Assembly (NCBI RefSeq): GCF_011745365.1
Contig: NW_024468911.1
Location: 428,759 to 492,758 of the forward strand
Source of the DNA: Cryphonectria parasitica EP155
Taxonomy: Eukaryota; Ascomycota; Sordariomycetes; Diaporthales; Cryphonectriaceae
Direction of reading: 5' to 3'
Length of the DNA stretch: 64,000 nucleotides
Made by a program: the position numbers and the translations under genes
In this document: in pieces, positions 34,753 to 46,242 of the stretch
How the letters are laid out: each line of letters starts with the position of its first letter
How positions within the stretch are numbered: the stretch's first letter is position 1
Notes under the pieces: generated by a model
What the model was told of the DNA's origin: nothing
The model's input: only the letters and a program-made list of their open reading frames with translations
The model's database searches: none

Positions 34753-36441
34753 ATGAACTTCAGGCAAATCCTTGCGGTTGCCCTCACGGCAGTTGCTGTC
34801 GAGGCTCGCAGCATTCGCCGCGAGACCAGCGACGCAACTCTCCCTATCGTCAACACTACTCTGGGCCAGCTTCAAGGCTCCCTCTCCAACTTCCGATCTC
34901 CTTTGGTCACTTCATACAAGGGAATCCCTTACGCCAAAGCCCCCACTGGTGACCTGCGATGGAAGGCGCCCGTGGCTGCGGAACCTTGGGACGGCGTCTT
35001 CAACGCCACCGAGTTCGGCCCACAATGTATGCAGATCTACTCTGATGCCGGTATCTTCTCGTCTGGCAAGGAGACCATGAGCGAGGACTGCCTCACTCTG
35101 AACATCTGGACACCTACCTACAACGACACTTCGGACCTCACGTCCCTGAACACGCCCGTGTACTTTTGGATCTTTGGAGGTCGCTTCGAGGGCGGCTCTG
35201 GCGATGTCAAGACATACGACGGCTCTGGTCTTGCTTCCAAGGGCGTTATCGTGGTGACCCTGAACTACCGTCTCGGCGCGTTCGGATACCTGGCCCACCC
35301 TGACCTGCAGGCTGAGGATGCGAACAACTCCACTGGTAACTACGGCATCATGGATCAACAGTTCGCGCTGAAGTGGGTGCACGAGAACATTGCCAACTTT
35401 GGTGGCAACCCCGAGCAGATTGTTGTCGGCGGCCAGTCGGCAGGCTCCTCCAGCGCCCTGGACGTCATGTATAGCCCTCTCACGGACGGCCTTGGTGTTG
35501 CTGGCATCATCGCCGAGTCTGGCGCCCGAGGACCCCAGGACGAGATGACGGGAGGCCTGGCCACTTCGTACAGGAACTTCACCTGGGCCATCTCGGAGGG
35601 CGAGAACTTTGTCGCCAACTCCCTGAACGTGTCGACCATCGCCGAGGCGCGAAACATCTCGGCTGAGACTCTGGCTACCTTCGGCAACGACATGGACACC
35701 AGCATGGACGGAACTCCCTTTATCGCCGCGTCTGCTGCTTATAGCGACCCTCCTTACTGGCGCCCGACGATTGATGGTTACGTCCTGGCCTACAAGTATG
35801 GCGAGGCTCTGCTCACCGGAAATCACCTCGATGTCCCCATCCTGACTGGCAACAACAAGGACGAATCTGGCGCAGCTCCCGACACGGACCTGACGGTGGC
35901 CGAGTTCACCTCCGAGATGACCTCCGTGATGCAGAACTACTCGACTGAGTTCTTCAAGCTGTGGCCGGCCGGCGACAACTCCACTGCTGCCAGCGACCAG
36001 TTCAACACCTTCTTCCGTGACCTCAGCCGCGTGTCCACCTGGACCTGGGTCAAGGACTGGATCGCCGGGGGTGCCACCAGCAAGGTGTACACCTACTACT
36101 GGACGCACACTCCTGCTGAGAACTCCGGCAATGGTGCTTACCACGGCAGCGAGCTGTGGTACACCTTCAACAACATTCCTTATGCCGACTACGACAACGT
36201 GACCTGGACCGAGGAGGACTACCAGATCGAGAGCATCATGTCTGACTACTGGGTCAACTTCATCAGCACTGGCAACCCCAACGGTGCCGGCACCAGCAAC
36301 CTCACCAACTTTATCGAGACCACTAGCGACAGTGCGCAGACCATGTGGCTTGGTGACAGCTGGGGTGCCAGCTATCTCGCCGAGAGCGACGAGAGGGTGC
36401 AGTTCATCCTGAACTGGCTGAGCATCTTTGACATGTACTAA
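34753..36441 (+). CDS. Secreted carboxylesterase (type-B, alpha/beta hydrolase)
   Basis: Single exon, 562 residues. ATG at 34753 opens a signal peptide (MNFRQILAVALTAVAVEA), and many NxS/T sites follow, as expected for a secreted glycoprotein. The carboxylesterase/lipase fold spans nearly the whole protein: YKGIPYAKAPTGDLRWK, EDCLTLNIWTP, FGGRFEGGSG (oxyanion region), the nucleophile elbow GGQSAGSSSA (Ser229), NKDESGA (Glu371) and YHGSELWYTF (His464), so the triad is complete. It hydrolyses carboxylic esters, but the natural substrate cannot be read from sequence. Strong codon bias produces long empty frames on the opposite strand, which I do not call. Confidence 0.93.
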   Translation: MNFRQILAVALTAVAVEARSIRRETSDATLPIVNTTLGQLQGSLSNFRSPLVTSYKGIPYAKAPTGDLRWKAPVAAEPWDGVFNATEFGPQCMQIYSDAGIFSSGKETMSEDCLTLNIWTPTYNDTSDLTSLNTPVYFWIFGGRFEGGSGDVKTYDGSGLASKGVIVVTLNYRLGAFGYLAHPDLQAEDANNSTGNYGIMDQQFALKWVHENIANFGGNPEQIVVGGQSAGSSSALDVMYSPLTDGLGVAGIIAESGARGPQDEMTGGLATSYRNFTWAISEGENFVANSLNVSTIAEARNISAETLATFGNDMDTSMDGTPFIAASAAYSDPPYWRPTIDGYVLAYKYGEALLTGNHLDVPILTGNNKDESGAAPDTDLTVAEFTSEMTSVMQNYSTEFFKLWPAGDNSTAASDQFNTFFRDLSRVSTWTWVKDWIAGGATSKVYTYYWTHTPAENSGNGAYHGSELWYTFNNIPYADYDNVTWTEEDYQIESIMSDYWVNFISTGNPNGAGTSNLTNFIETTSDSAQTMWLGDSWGASYLAESDERVQFILNWLSIFDMY

Positions 36442-37113
36442 AGGACGATTTATTTTCTCAGAACGTACCTGAAGTACTCCAATGTAAGAACAGAGAAGAA
36501 GTGAAGTGTGTACATGTATATAGTTAGAGGGAACAGCCCATTATACCCAACCTGAGCAATGATAGATTTTCACCTACAAGTCTTGTTTGCGTTTCCCAAC
36601 TCTAAAGACGGTGGTAGCTCCTGTTGACAGTGAATGTCTGCATATATGTATGATGACTCGGCAGACGCTGCTGCTGTCCATTGCAATTGAAGGCAAGAAA
36701 AAAATGGAAGAACCTTATGGATGATGGTAATGATGTTGATGAGGACAAGCCTTGGAAAATCCCACAGGTGTCCGCTGTAGGCCCTAATGCTTGCTCCTTC
36801 CAAAACCCTGCCCAGTGCCCACCCAATCTCGGTAGTGAGTAACAGGGGGCAGGCCAAGGGTGGCTGCGGCACTCCGTAGCGGGGTAAGCTCTAGCTATTT
36901 ACCACAAAGACGCGTCTTCCTGACCTATTGCAGTCGCGTTGGACGAATCTTTGCACCTTGCGGACTTCCTATTTCAACGTGCCCATACAGTTGCGAAAGA
37001 GGACACACAGCACCTTGGCTCCACATTCCATTCCTCTGCGACCTGTCCAAACTCCATGATCCTTCGACTGAGTTCTCGTTGCATTACCATACTTTGACAA
37101 GGTAGGAGGCGAA
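36442..37113. other. Intergenic: esterase 3' region and SET-gene upstream region
   Basis: 672 bp without a coding signature. It should hold the esterase terminator and the promoter of the H3K9 methyltransferase gene. I see no recognisable regulatory motif. Confidence 0.6.
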
Positions 37114-38476
37114 ATGGAAGCTGTAACGAAGCGCCACTTTTTCCACCATGGCCCAGACCAAGAGGTAGGCACGAGCCATTTGTCTTGTTCCTCATGATAA
37201 CCTATACACCAAGTGAGAGAGGGAGATGACCTGCTGACTGTAACTGTTTGATTCTTTACTTCCTTACAGGTGGCCATCGAGGAGCGACAAAACTGCCACT
37301 GGTGTCAGCTCCGTTCTTTTCGGACCCACAAGACACTCCCTGTCACCATCGTCAACGATACAGGCGATGGCCAAGTCCTCCCGTCCAACTTTCGTTTCAT
37401 CGAGCGCTCTGTCCTAGGCGCCGGCGTTCCCCCTACCGCAGACGAGTTTCGCTATGGTTGTGACTGCCCCGACGAGGACTCTTGCATGTACGCCGGCTGT
37501 GCTTGCCTGGACGAGATGGCCGGCTCTGACGACGACCAAGAGGACTCCATGACGGGCGAGCTTGACAAGGAGGACGAGGAGTTTCTGCAGTGGGCCGCCA
37601 GCACACAGAAGAGGCCAGAATGGGCAAGACAGAGGGGCAGTAGGCAGAGCTCCAGAGACGACGCCGCGCCCTCGCCGGCGCCCGCCGCTGATACCGGAAA
37701 ACAGCTGAGAAAGAAGCGTTTCGCCTACCACTCCCAAGGCGCCAAGGCTGGTCTCCTGCGTGGATCGGAGCTGGAAAACTCGCGCGCCCCCATCTATGAG
37801 TGTCACGAGGGCTGCCGCTGCAGCAAAGCTGGGTGTCCTAATCGCATCGTGGAGCGTGGTAGGCAGGTTCCCCTGCAGATCTTCCGCACAGACAACCGAG
37901 GCTGGGGTGAGTGCGATCTTTGGATGCCCGCGCAGGAAAGAAGCATGGTGTCTTGCTAACGAGGAACCCCCTCCCCCCACCCCCTTTCCCCAAACCATTA
38001 CAGGCGTCAAGACAATGCGCGCGTTGAAGCGTGGTCAATTCGTGGATTGCTATTTAGGCGAGATTATCACCCCCAGTGAGGCCGAGAGGAGGCGTCACAA
38101 CGCCAGCAAGGCCCAGCGCAAGGATGTCTACCTGTTTGCTCTGGATAAATTCACAGACCCCGAGTCCAACGACCTCCGCCTGCGCGGCGCACCACTGGAG
38201 TGCGACGGAGAGTTCATGTCTGGGCCGACTCGATTCATCAACCACAGCTGTGAACCTAACCTCCGGATTTTTGCGCGTGTGGGCGATCATGCTGACAAGC
38301 ATATCCACGACCTCGCGCTGTTTGCCATTGAGGATGTGCAGAAGGACGAGGAGCTGACTTTCGACTACGTCGACGGGCAAGGGGAGATAGCAAGCAACGC
38401 CAGAGATGCGGCGCTTCAAGGTGAGATGACAAGGTGTCTGTGTGGGAGCGAGAAATGTAGAGGCTACCTGTGGTGA
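37114..38476 (+). CDS. dim-5: Histone H3 lysine-9 methyltransferase, DIM-5/KMT1 type
   Basis: Exons 37114-37164, 37270-37906, 38004-38476; 386 residues. The start was chosen because exon 1 ([17 protein letters not shown]) matches the N terminus of Neurospora DIM-5 in style and joins in frame to [10 protein letters not shown]. Pre-SET zinc-cluster Cys: 81, 83, 89, 94, 96 and 195, 199, 201, 206. SET: YLGEII (246-251), NHSC (309-312), ELTFDY with Tyr351. Post-[11 protein letters not shown] (Cys374, 376, 381). All catalytic and zinc ligands are present. It should trimethylate H3K9, the mark that directs HP1 and DNA methylation to RIP-mutated DNA in Neurospora. Odd feature: an acidic/Ser/Pro-rich insert (about 101-162) splits the pre-SET cysteines and makes the protein about 60 residues longer than the Neurospora enzyme. 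Confidence 0.95.
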
Positions 38477-39642
38477 TGGGCCATGCGGCATAATGGCAAG
38501 AGGAGCTTGGTTGCCCTTTCTGATCTCCGTACCAGCCTGTATAGCCTCAGGTTTCAGTGCAGGAATAATGAATGGACCGAAATTGGACCATCACCAGCCT
38601 ATGAGACACACAAAGTTGAGGATACCATGCTCGCACACACAACTTGCGCCGCTACTTGCAGTTAAACACGGGATAGAAGCGTAAAAGTCTTATGTGCTCC
38701 CGTGGTCTTTCGAAAGCAACATCTTACAAGCTGACATGTGTGGGTCGCTGCTTATAGGCGGCTCTTTTTTCTGTTTTTCAATACCCGATTTGCAGGTATC
38801 CAAATCTACTATAAAGTATGCCATCTTTTGGCAGAGTGTTAGATCTTGTAGGAAGAGAGAGGCAATATGTATTCAGGCCACCATGCAGAGGAATGAAGCA
38901 CGATGGTCTGTGAAAACATAGTAACCACTGCATCACGACACTGGATTTAGTACGAACGTAAGTACATGGCAGGGTGATGGTGGTCATGATGCACTCTGTC
39001 GTTGAGATTCAATTGGATGGATGCTTGAATGGTCCAGGGTAGGTTGGGGGCCGCCAAAGGTTGACTGAATGGGTAGACACGCCCTTGAAGGGGCTTCCCG
39101 TGGTCACAGCCGCAGTGGGGACCTCTTCCATGACCATGGGAGCGGACCACATCCTTACCCTTGGAACCTACAGTACCTCTTTCTACCCTTCCAAACAACG
39201 CTCACTCACTCCTTGAGGTCGCCCACCGTCACGCTCCCTGAGCACCAGCACTATCGTTCATCACTCTGTCGCTACTTACGAGTAGAGAAAAGGGCCGTAT
39301 CTCACCTCAGGGAGAAGAAAACAAAGGAGAAAAAAAAATTCAAATCTTCTCATCGTGCGCTCCTCGAGACGAATCAGACTGTGCGATGCGATGCGCTGAC
39401 CAGGCTTCCAAGACTGCAAAGGGATAGCCAAATTGTCGCCTCATCTCCAGCCCTGTTTCAAATCGTGGCACAAATCGCTATATCGAGCCTGGATGATCGA
39501 AACGAAAGAGGACGAACGGGTTGATGAGATTTCGTGAGAGCTGCTCGGGAAGATCAACAACCTAGGACTGCATGCATTCTACTACTTTTGCTTGATATCA
39601 TTATAAATCATTGGTGGAAGCTCCTACAACTAAACAACCAGC
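38477..39642. other. Intergenic 1.2 kb before the UBTD-like gene
   Basis: Short unconvincing frames only. The later part is likely promoter and 5' leader of the next gene. Confidence 0.55.
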
Positions 39643-40891
39643 ATGGTATGTAATCCAGATCCTAAGCATGCACTCTCCCTCCCTTTCATACACACACATA
39701 CACACACTCTCTCACCCCATATATGTAGACTCGTGTTATGCGGGTATGTGTGTATGGGTTAGACCATGGTTCAGCGAAAGCACTTCGTTACTAATCATCA
39801 TGATGCCTCACCTTCTAGGGCTGCTGCTTCTCACGCCCGCATGGACCCAACTCTCCTTGTCCGGGGGCTGTCCAGTCCGGGTCTGCACGGGCTACAGAAC
39901 CCTCTTCTCCCCATTCCCAGGCTCTCCCTCCACCTGCTCTAACCCAGGGTTCTGAAGATGGCTCTGCCACCACCCCTCGTCAGCGGACCCGTCGCCGCCG
40001 GCCACCTCTGGGCCAGCATATCAACAAGCCACTGCGCCGACAAGACTGGACTTCCAAGGATCACCCGTGGTCCAGGACTGCTCTGGACCGTGAGCGTCTT
40101 GATTTCTTCGAGACGAGAGTCGACGGCCGTCCCGAGATCTGGCAGGCCCTTCACGCCGCCCTGCGCGTGCTCTGGGATGCTGATACCACCAGCCACGCCG
40201 CTGCCTCTTGTGCCCGCGACACCAGCAGCGAGGCTGAGGTCGACAGCGACGAGCATGATCCTGCCATGGCCCTCGCCACCGCCCAGAGCATCTTGAATGC
40301 TGTGGACATCACCCTCCCGACCGGTAACCTAGCCGATGGCGCCTACGATTCGCTTGGACATTACTATCAGCTGCCCGCACACATCGTCTCCGATCCAGTC
40401 AACATCGTCTCTACTAGTCAGCTCGACGGTGTCCTCGACGATGGTGAAGACAATCTGAGAGAGGCTGGTGACGCCGCAGCAGAGAATCCGGACAACGATG
40501 TAGCTGAGATGCGTAGGGAGGAGAAAGGCAAGGCTGTCGTTGACGTTCGAGCTCAGGTTCTTGCAGTTGTGCGCCCGAGTGACGGCTCGGGAGATCTCAA
40601 GCTCTACCTTGCCAAAGAAGAGACTGTTCGCAGTGTCATTCGTAGAATCGTGGAGGAGCCAGGCGTGAGTCACTACCCCCCATCTCAATGGAATTCTGCC
40701 TGTCTCTTCTCTATTTTTTCTTCTTCTTTTTACTGACGGTGCCTCCTGACTAGTTCAATAATCGATCCGCTCACAGCATTCGCCTTGTTCTTCTTGGCAA
40801 GATTCTCAACGAGAGTCAACCACTCGCGGCCCAAGATTGGCAACCTGATCTCGTTCTCAACGCCTTTATCAGGGACGACCCTCCAAAGTGA
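39643..40891 (+). CDS. UBTD1/2-like ubiquitin-domain protein with N-terminal lipidation motif
   Basis: Exons 39643-39645 (the ATG alone), 39819-40664, 40754-40891; 328 residues. After splicing the protein opens MGCCFSRPHGPNSP, a classical N-myristoylation plus palmitoylation signal, and the exon-2 frame is closed upstream by the TAG of the acceptor itself, which supports the split start. A basic linker precedes the UBTD-type ubiquitin-binding domain (from about residue 68: HINKPLRRQDWTSKDHPW, RLDFFETRVDGRPEIWQALH, DITLPTG, LGHYYQLP). A ubiquitin-like domain closes the protein (about 241-328). Likely a membrane-anchored adaptor in ubiquitin signalling; its exact role in fungi is not known to me. 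Confidence 0.9.
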
Positions 40892-42166
40892 TAGCGGGTG
40901 CAGCAAGGGAGCCGAGATTCTTGGTTTCCCAAAGGAATAGCCAAGTCTCCGTACTACTTTCTCAGTATACTCGCTCTTGCCTGAACACGAGCCACGGCGT
41001 CACAAGTGCGTTCAGGGTTTTGAGGCATCGAACGGCGCACCCCATCTCATGACATCCTTATGCAATCCTTCGCCCCACAAGGATGCGACACTCAGTCTCA
41101 GACGGCAAAGACCTTTTTTCTTCTTTCATTCTGAGAGATATCGCCTTTCGAGAAATCATCTCGATTGTATGGGTGGATGGGTGATAAGTCCCATGTTAGC
41201 AACGTCTCCCATGCGCAGATCACTTTTTGTTCTTCTCCCCCGCCCCTTTGCACAGATGTTCTGTCGCAATTTCTAAGATACCCAAGCTTTCTATTTTCAT
41301 TGTACAATAGACATACCATGGACACAAGAGCGACTCTTCTGTTGTCAGATCGTGAGAGACTAGACTCGTCACAGTTGCATCTCGAGGGCCGGTGTGGTCC
41401 TCCTTATCTTATTTAATCTATCAAAATAACCTTCTTCGTCCGTCTTCATTCGAAAGCAACATGATTCTGGCGACTTTGGAGTGGTTGTGGCCCACGCATC
41501 ACCACCATTGCCGTGCTCTTCACTACGGGCTCAGGAAGCAGAGACAACAGAGAAGCTGTCCGTTGGACCTAACAGTAACGTAATTGACCAGCATATTCAG
41601 TCGTGGATGTAATCGCAAGCGACAAACAAACCTTACTCGGTATCAAGTAATAATGACAGTCGCCGAAAGTCTTCCTGAAGGGTCCTGGGCATGAATATGA
41701 CAAATCCCTAGATCAGTTGCGGGCGGGTCTTTACACTACATCCACCACCTCAGCCGCGCAGCTCTCAGAACCCACGTTATGCAGATATTGTGTTAGACCC
41801 AGGACGTCCGCAAGGGGCAAAGGGGCAAGGGGCTCCGAAGCCAATCGAAGCCACGTGGGGTATGAACCCCATATATATGCTGTCCATAGAGATTGTTCTA
41901 TCGTGTCATGCCTTCTCACGGGCGCGCCCTCTTAACCTCTCCTCTCGGCTTAGGGCACTGTGCTCAGAGCAAGGGTCATAAAAAGGTTATATCATGTTTT
42001 GCACCGTGGTGCGGGCTATCTATATCGTACCACAAACGCGAGATTCCTCCCTTCCCCCTCCCACCTTGGCCCTGAACCCACCCTCCTGGCAAAACAGCGC
42101 TTTTGAATTAATCCACTCACTGTTTTCTATATAATTCAACCCCGCCCCGCCCCGCGTTTTGGAACC
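40892..42166. other. Intergenic 1.3 kb between convergent genes
   Basis: Lies between the stops of the UBTD-like gene and SEC26. No coding signature, tRNA or repeat recognised. Confidence 0.6.
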
Positions 42167-45100
42167 TCAAGCGGCCGTGCCGATCTTGTTGAGGCCCTTC
42201 AGACTCCCCAGACTTAGCGCAAGACCTTGTGAACGGCTGCGTATGCGGACAAATCCTGTGATGGGGCCGTCCTCTCCTTCCTTCTCGATGCTCAAGTTCG
42301 CAAGTGCATCCTCTCCTGCGGCAGTGGGTCAGTATCGGCTCTCGGGAGATGCATATGACCATGGAGGAGCAGACTGGTCTACTTACCGAATACACTTCTA
42401 GCATAGAGATTTGCGCTCAGGAACTGGCAGTCGCCCTTCAGGCTAGCCTCGGGTGTGAGGCAATTCATGTTGGTGGCCGCCATCAGCTGGTCTAGGAATT
42501 CCCTCAAAGTTTTGGCCTTGCTGTTGATGTTAACCTTATTCTCCCACTCAAACTCCGTCCACATGGTGCGGAACTGTGTCTCTGTGCAGGTTGCTGGCTG
42601 GATGTAATCCATGATGTCGACATGTAGATCATTGAGGATGACCACATTTGTGTCTGTGCTGTGCGCACCATCGTAGACCACGTTTCCAAAGATGACACCC
42701 GTGTCGGTCGACGAGACCTTGATTGTGCATTGCACATTGTGGAAGTCATGCGGCCCAAGATTCTGGGTGGTCGGCCTCTCCACCACCTTGAGATCTCCCA
42801 GGGTTGCGAATTCGACAGACAGATTCTGCAGGGTTTCAGTGGTCTGGTTCACAAGTAACACATCCAGCACAATGTCAAACTGGTGGACCTTGACATAGGC
42901 TTCTGCGTAGACGGGGTCCGAGAAGCCTGTGAGCTGCACAACCCTGCTGAGCTTGGAGCTGAGGTCTTCCGCTGCAGTGCTGTCGCCACCCGTGGCACGT
43001 TCCAGGTCGACCTCGATCTCATCCGAACCGTCGCCCATGTTCTTCTTGCCAAGTTGCCGGATGGACACGACATCATCCACCTGAACGGCAGTCTTGGCCT
43101 TCTCCACGGCCTCCTTGGCAGCCCGTTTCTTCTCCTCGACCTGAACCATAGCCCGGAAGGCCTTTCGGGTGTCATCCAGGTACACCGACTCCAACTTCGT
43201 GTGTTCAGTGAACTCCGCCAGAGACCGTACGCAGGACATGATACGATCAACCGAGTCCTCGTCGATTGGAGCCTTCACGAACTGCGACTGTCCCACGCGG
43301 ATGACAGAAACCATGATCAACATGGCTTCTGCACGCAGAGCATTGGTGCGGGCATGGTCGGATGAGATCTCGGAATGCCGCATGACAAGCTTAGTGAGCG
43401 TTGCCGACAGAACGGTCGCCAGATAGTAATCACCCTCGAGGATGAGCTGTCTCAGCGGCGGCTTCTGCGCTGACTTGACAGCCTCCAGTTTGGCCGCAGC
43501 AGACGACTGACTGGTCAAGGCCGTCTCCGTGGCATATGTGCCGTCCGCGAGGACCCTTCTTGACCCTGTCGGCGCAGTGGCCTTGTGGTGGCCATTCACC
43601 TGATCCTTGTCCTTCTCTTCCTCGCCATCAACGTTGTCGAGCAGGCGCTGCTCCGACGCAAGAATCGGGATCTCTCCAAGACTGGCTCTGATGCGCCTCC
43701 ACGCGTCCCGGATGTCCTTTTCCTCGAGGGAATACTCGCCAACGATCCACAGAATTCCTCTGTACACCTTTCCGGCACGCACCTCGCTCAGCGTATCGAC
43801 TAGTCGGGAGACAATCGAGGGCCGCAGCTTGGGGAACTTCTCGACGACCTCCTTGACGAAGTTGATGACATCGACGGCAGAGGTGTTGTTGAAATCTGCG
43901 ATGAAATCCATCAACAAGTCGACAACGCTGGCGGCCACTTCGGAGAACTTGATGGCGCATTGATGTATCGAATGGATGAGGAGTTGGCGGTACTCCGAGT
44001 TCTTCTCGTACTCCTGGTCCACCGTCTTGGACAGCTCCTTCTTGAGCAGCAGCACGACCTCCTCGACGTTCTTGCTGGAGACCATCTCCAGAGCAATATC
44101 AAGAGCCTTCTTGCGAACATCGATGTCAGGGCTGGAGAGCACCCGCAAGATTTCCATGACCAGGTCATCGAGCACGCCCTCGTTCTTCCTTCGCAATTGG
44201 TCGACCCTGTCTAGGACGATGAGCTTCACATTGTTGTCGGCCTCCTTGATGCTGAGCTCGATGAACTTGGCAGCGGCCGCCTTGATTGCTACGGGGTTAT
44301 TGGTGAGGGCGGTCAATGACGAGGCAGCCTCGTAGACAACGGTTGATGCACCTGCCTCCAGAAGGTCGAAAATTAACCGCAGGTATCGGGCCTATTCATG
44401 TTAGAAAGCCACCTACGTCCCTACGGGATCGGATGCCCACCTACCTTGTTCTGAGAGTTTTGCACGGCATCCTTCCGGATAAATTCTAGCTCGACAAGCT
44501 GAAGCAACTCCTCGGCATTGGGAATCCCTTCGAAGACGGAGCTGAGATATACCAGGGCCTTCTGGTGATCTATGCTGGCCAGTGCAGCAAAAGCGTTCCT
44601 CTTGCAGGTCGCATCGCTCTCAGTCTCGAGGAAGGTGGCGATGAGATCTGAAGCATCAGGTATCAACGAGGGCGAGTGCTGGTAGATGGATGCGACGGCG
44701 AAGACGGCATTCTTGCGCACGTATGCGTGGCGGTGCTCCAGGCAGGACCTGGCGGAGGAGAGAAGGGGTTCGATGAGCTCGGGCTCACGGAGCTTGCAGA
44801 GGAAGCGCAAGGTGTTGCCTCGAATGTACTCGTTGGGATGCTGCAGATCGTTCCTGATGCCGTTGCTGTAAAAATGGTCAGCAGGCGTAAGCGTAAAAGA
44901 GAGAAGAGGAGGAGAGGCAGGGAGTCCGTGTTGGGTTGACCGGCGTACCAGACCAAGATCATCTCCTGCTTGAGCTTGCCGGCGGCGTCAAGCTTGGGAC
45001 AGATCTCATAGTAGAAGTAGAGAAGCTTCTTCAGGGGCTTCGACTTGGAAGGCATGACGAATCGGATGATATGCATGAGCAGTTGAGGCATAGGATCGCC

Positions 45101-45253
45101 ATTGAGCATGATGGTGAGGATGGTCTTCATGGTCTGTACTTTAGTCTCGTCGGTACCCTTCTCGAGCTGCGTGCGCAGCTCGTTGGCGGTGGGCACATCG
45201 GCGGCATTGTCCTGATGGACTAAGCTGTAGGCGTTCTCTAGGAAGGTAGACAT
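42167..45253 (-). CDS. SEC26: Coatomer subunit beta (beta-COP)
   Basis: Exons 45253-44949, 44865-44445, 44391-42387, 42315-42167; 959 residues, normal for beta-COP. The N-terminal adaptin-like HEAT solenoid ([57 protein letters not shown]) covers about the first 550 residues. The conserved [14 protein letters not shown] linker and the beta-COP appendage follow ([20 protein letters not shown] through [10 protein letters not shown]), and the end is GLNKIGTAA. It is a core subunit of the COPI coat, which retrieves cargo from Golgi to ER, and is essential in yeast. Junctions are in phase (2, 0, 1). It is divergent from the Mago gene with about 1 kb between starts. Confidence 0.97.
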
Positions 45254-46242
45254 GTTGACTGGGCGGTGGGCAGCTTGAGGAGCTCCTCAAGACATGTAGA
45301 GGAGGTGCCGTGACGGTTGCTCGTGTCGTGGGTCAGGTTTGTCGCAATGGACGGGTCAGCGTGCCCAAAAGTGCTCGGGGGGTACGAAGGGACAGAGACG
45401 AAGCTCTGTGAGGACTCTGACGCCAGGAATTGAAGGTGTAAGATGCAGGAAGATGCGGACTGTCGCCAATGTGTAGCGTCGAGGCGAAGGGCGGAGGGAC
45501 AGAGCACGAGTCGCGATTCACTGCCCACAGAGGTAGAATGAACCGGATCGGATCTTGGATCGAGCTGGGCGGACTGCGAGTGTCTTGTGTGTTCTCTTGT
45601 CTCTCCGGCAGATAGCGACTGGTGGTGCCCTCTGCGAATCCACTTGAGACTGCTCTGAAGCCTGAAGGAGCACTTTGGGGTTTGGAGGTCTGGCGTTTGG
45701 GCGGTTCTAGAGTCTGGAGATCTGGCCCCTGCCAAAAATGGCTTGTCAACTACCAATGTACGAGGTTACTGTGGTAGGGACTGACACAGTGGCACTAACA
45801 GCTCATAGCCAAAGCACTCTGCGGCCTCTCTGCAGGGGGGGTCGGTAGCTACAGTAAGAGTGGCCCGGGCGCGGAACTGGATTATCGTCAGCCTCCGTCC
45901 AGACCCCTGGAATGTGTGGAGGGGTACACATCTGTGCCTACCCCTTGCCACTTGGGACGTGCATAGTGCTACAAGTACGGTACAATGAATTGGGCTGGCA
46001 GGCTGGTAGCTGCCGGCGGTGCTAACAGTCCCCGTCTCCCAATTGCGGACCCCCCTCCTGGTAGCTAATTATTGTGTCTGTACCCTGACGTGCCCCTCCA
46101 CCAGATCTCGCAACCATTGGTTGTTGGAAGCCTTGCCTGCCCTGAACCGCTCTTGAATATCGCATTGTGAACGACTTTGGACCTGCCCTCCCATCCTTGG
46201 GTTGCATACTCGAGTTCAATACGAACCTGAATTGTTGCGATC
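45254..46242. promoter_or_regulatory. Shared upstream region of SEC26 and Mago
   Basis: 989 bp between two divergent starts. Moderate frames on the SEC26 strand (for example 45238-45756) are leader sequence without family resemblance. Core promoter elements are not obvious. Confidence 0.5.

Noticed and set aside
34912..36144. 410-codon frame antisense to the carboxylesterase
   Set aside because: It mirrors the codon positions of a strongly biased GC-rich gene with a complete catalytic triad on the other strand; its own translation has no family resemblance.
37148..37164. Alternative start MAQTK for the SET gene
   Set aside because: It is out of frame with the pre-SET exon after splicing, whereas the ATG at 37114 joins in frame and matches the DIM-5 N terminus.
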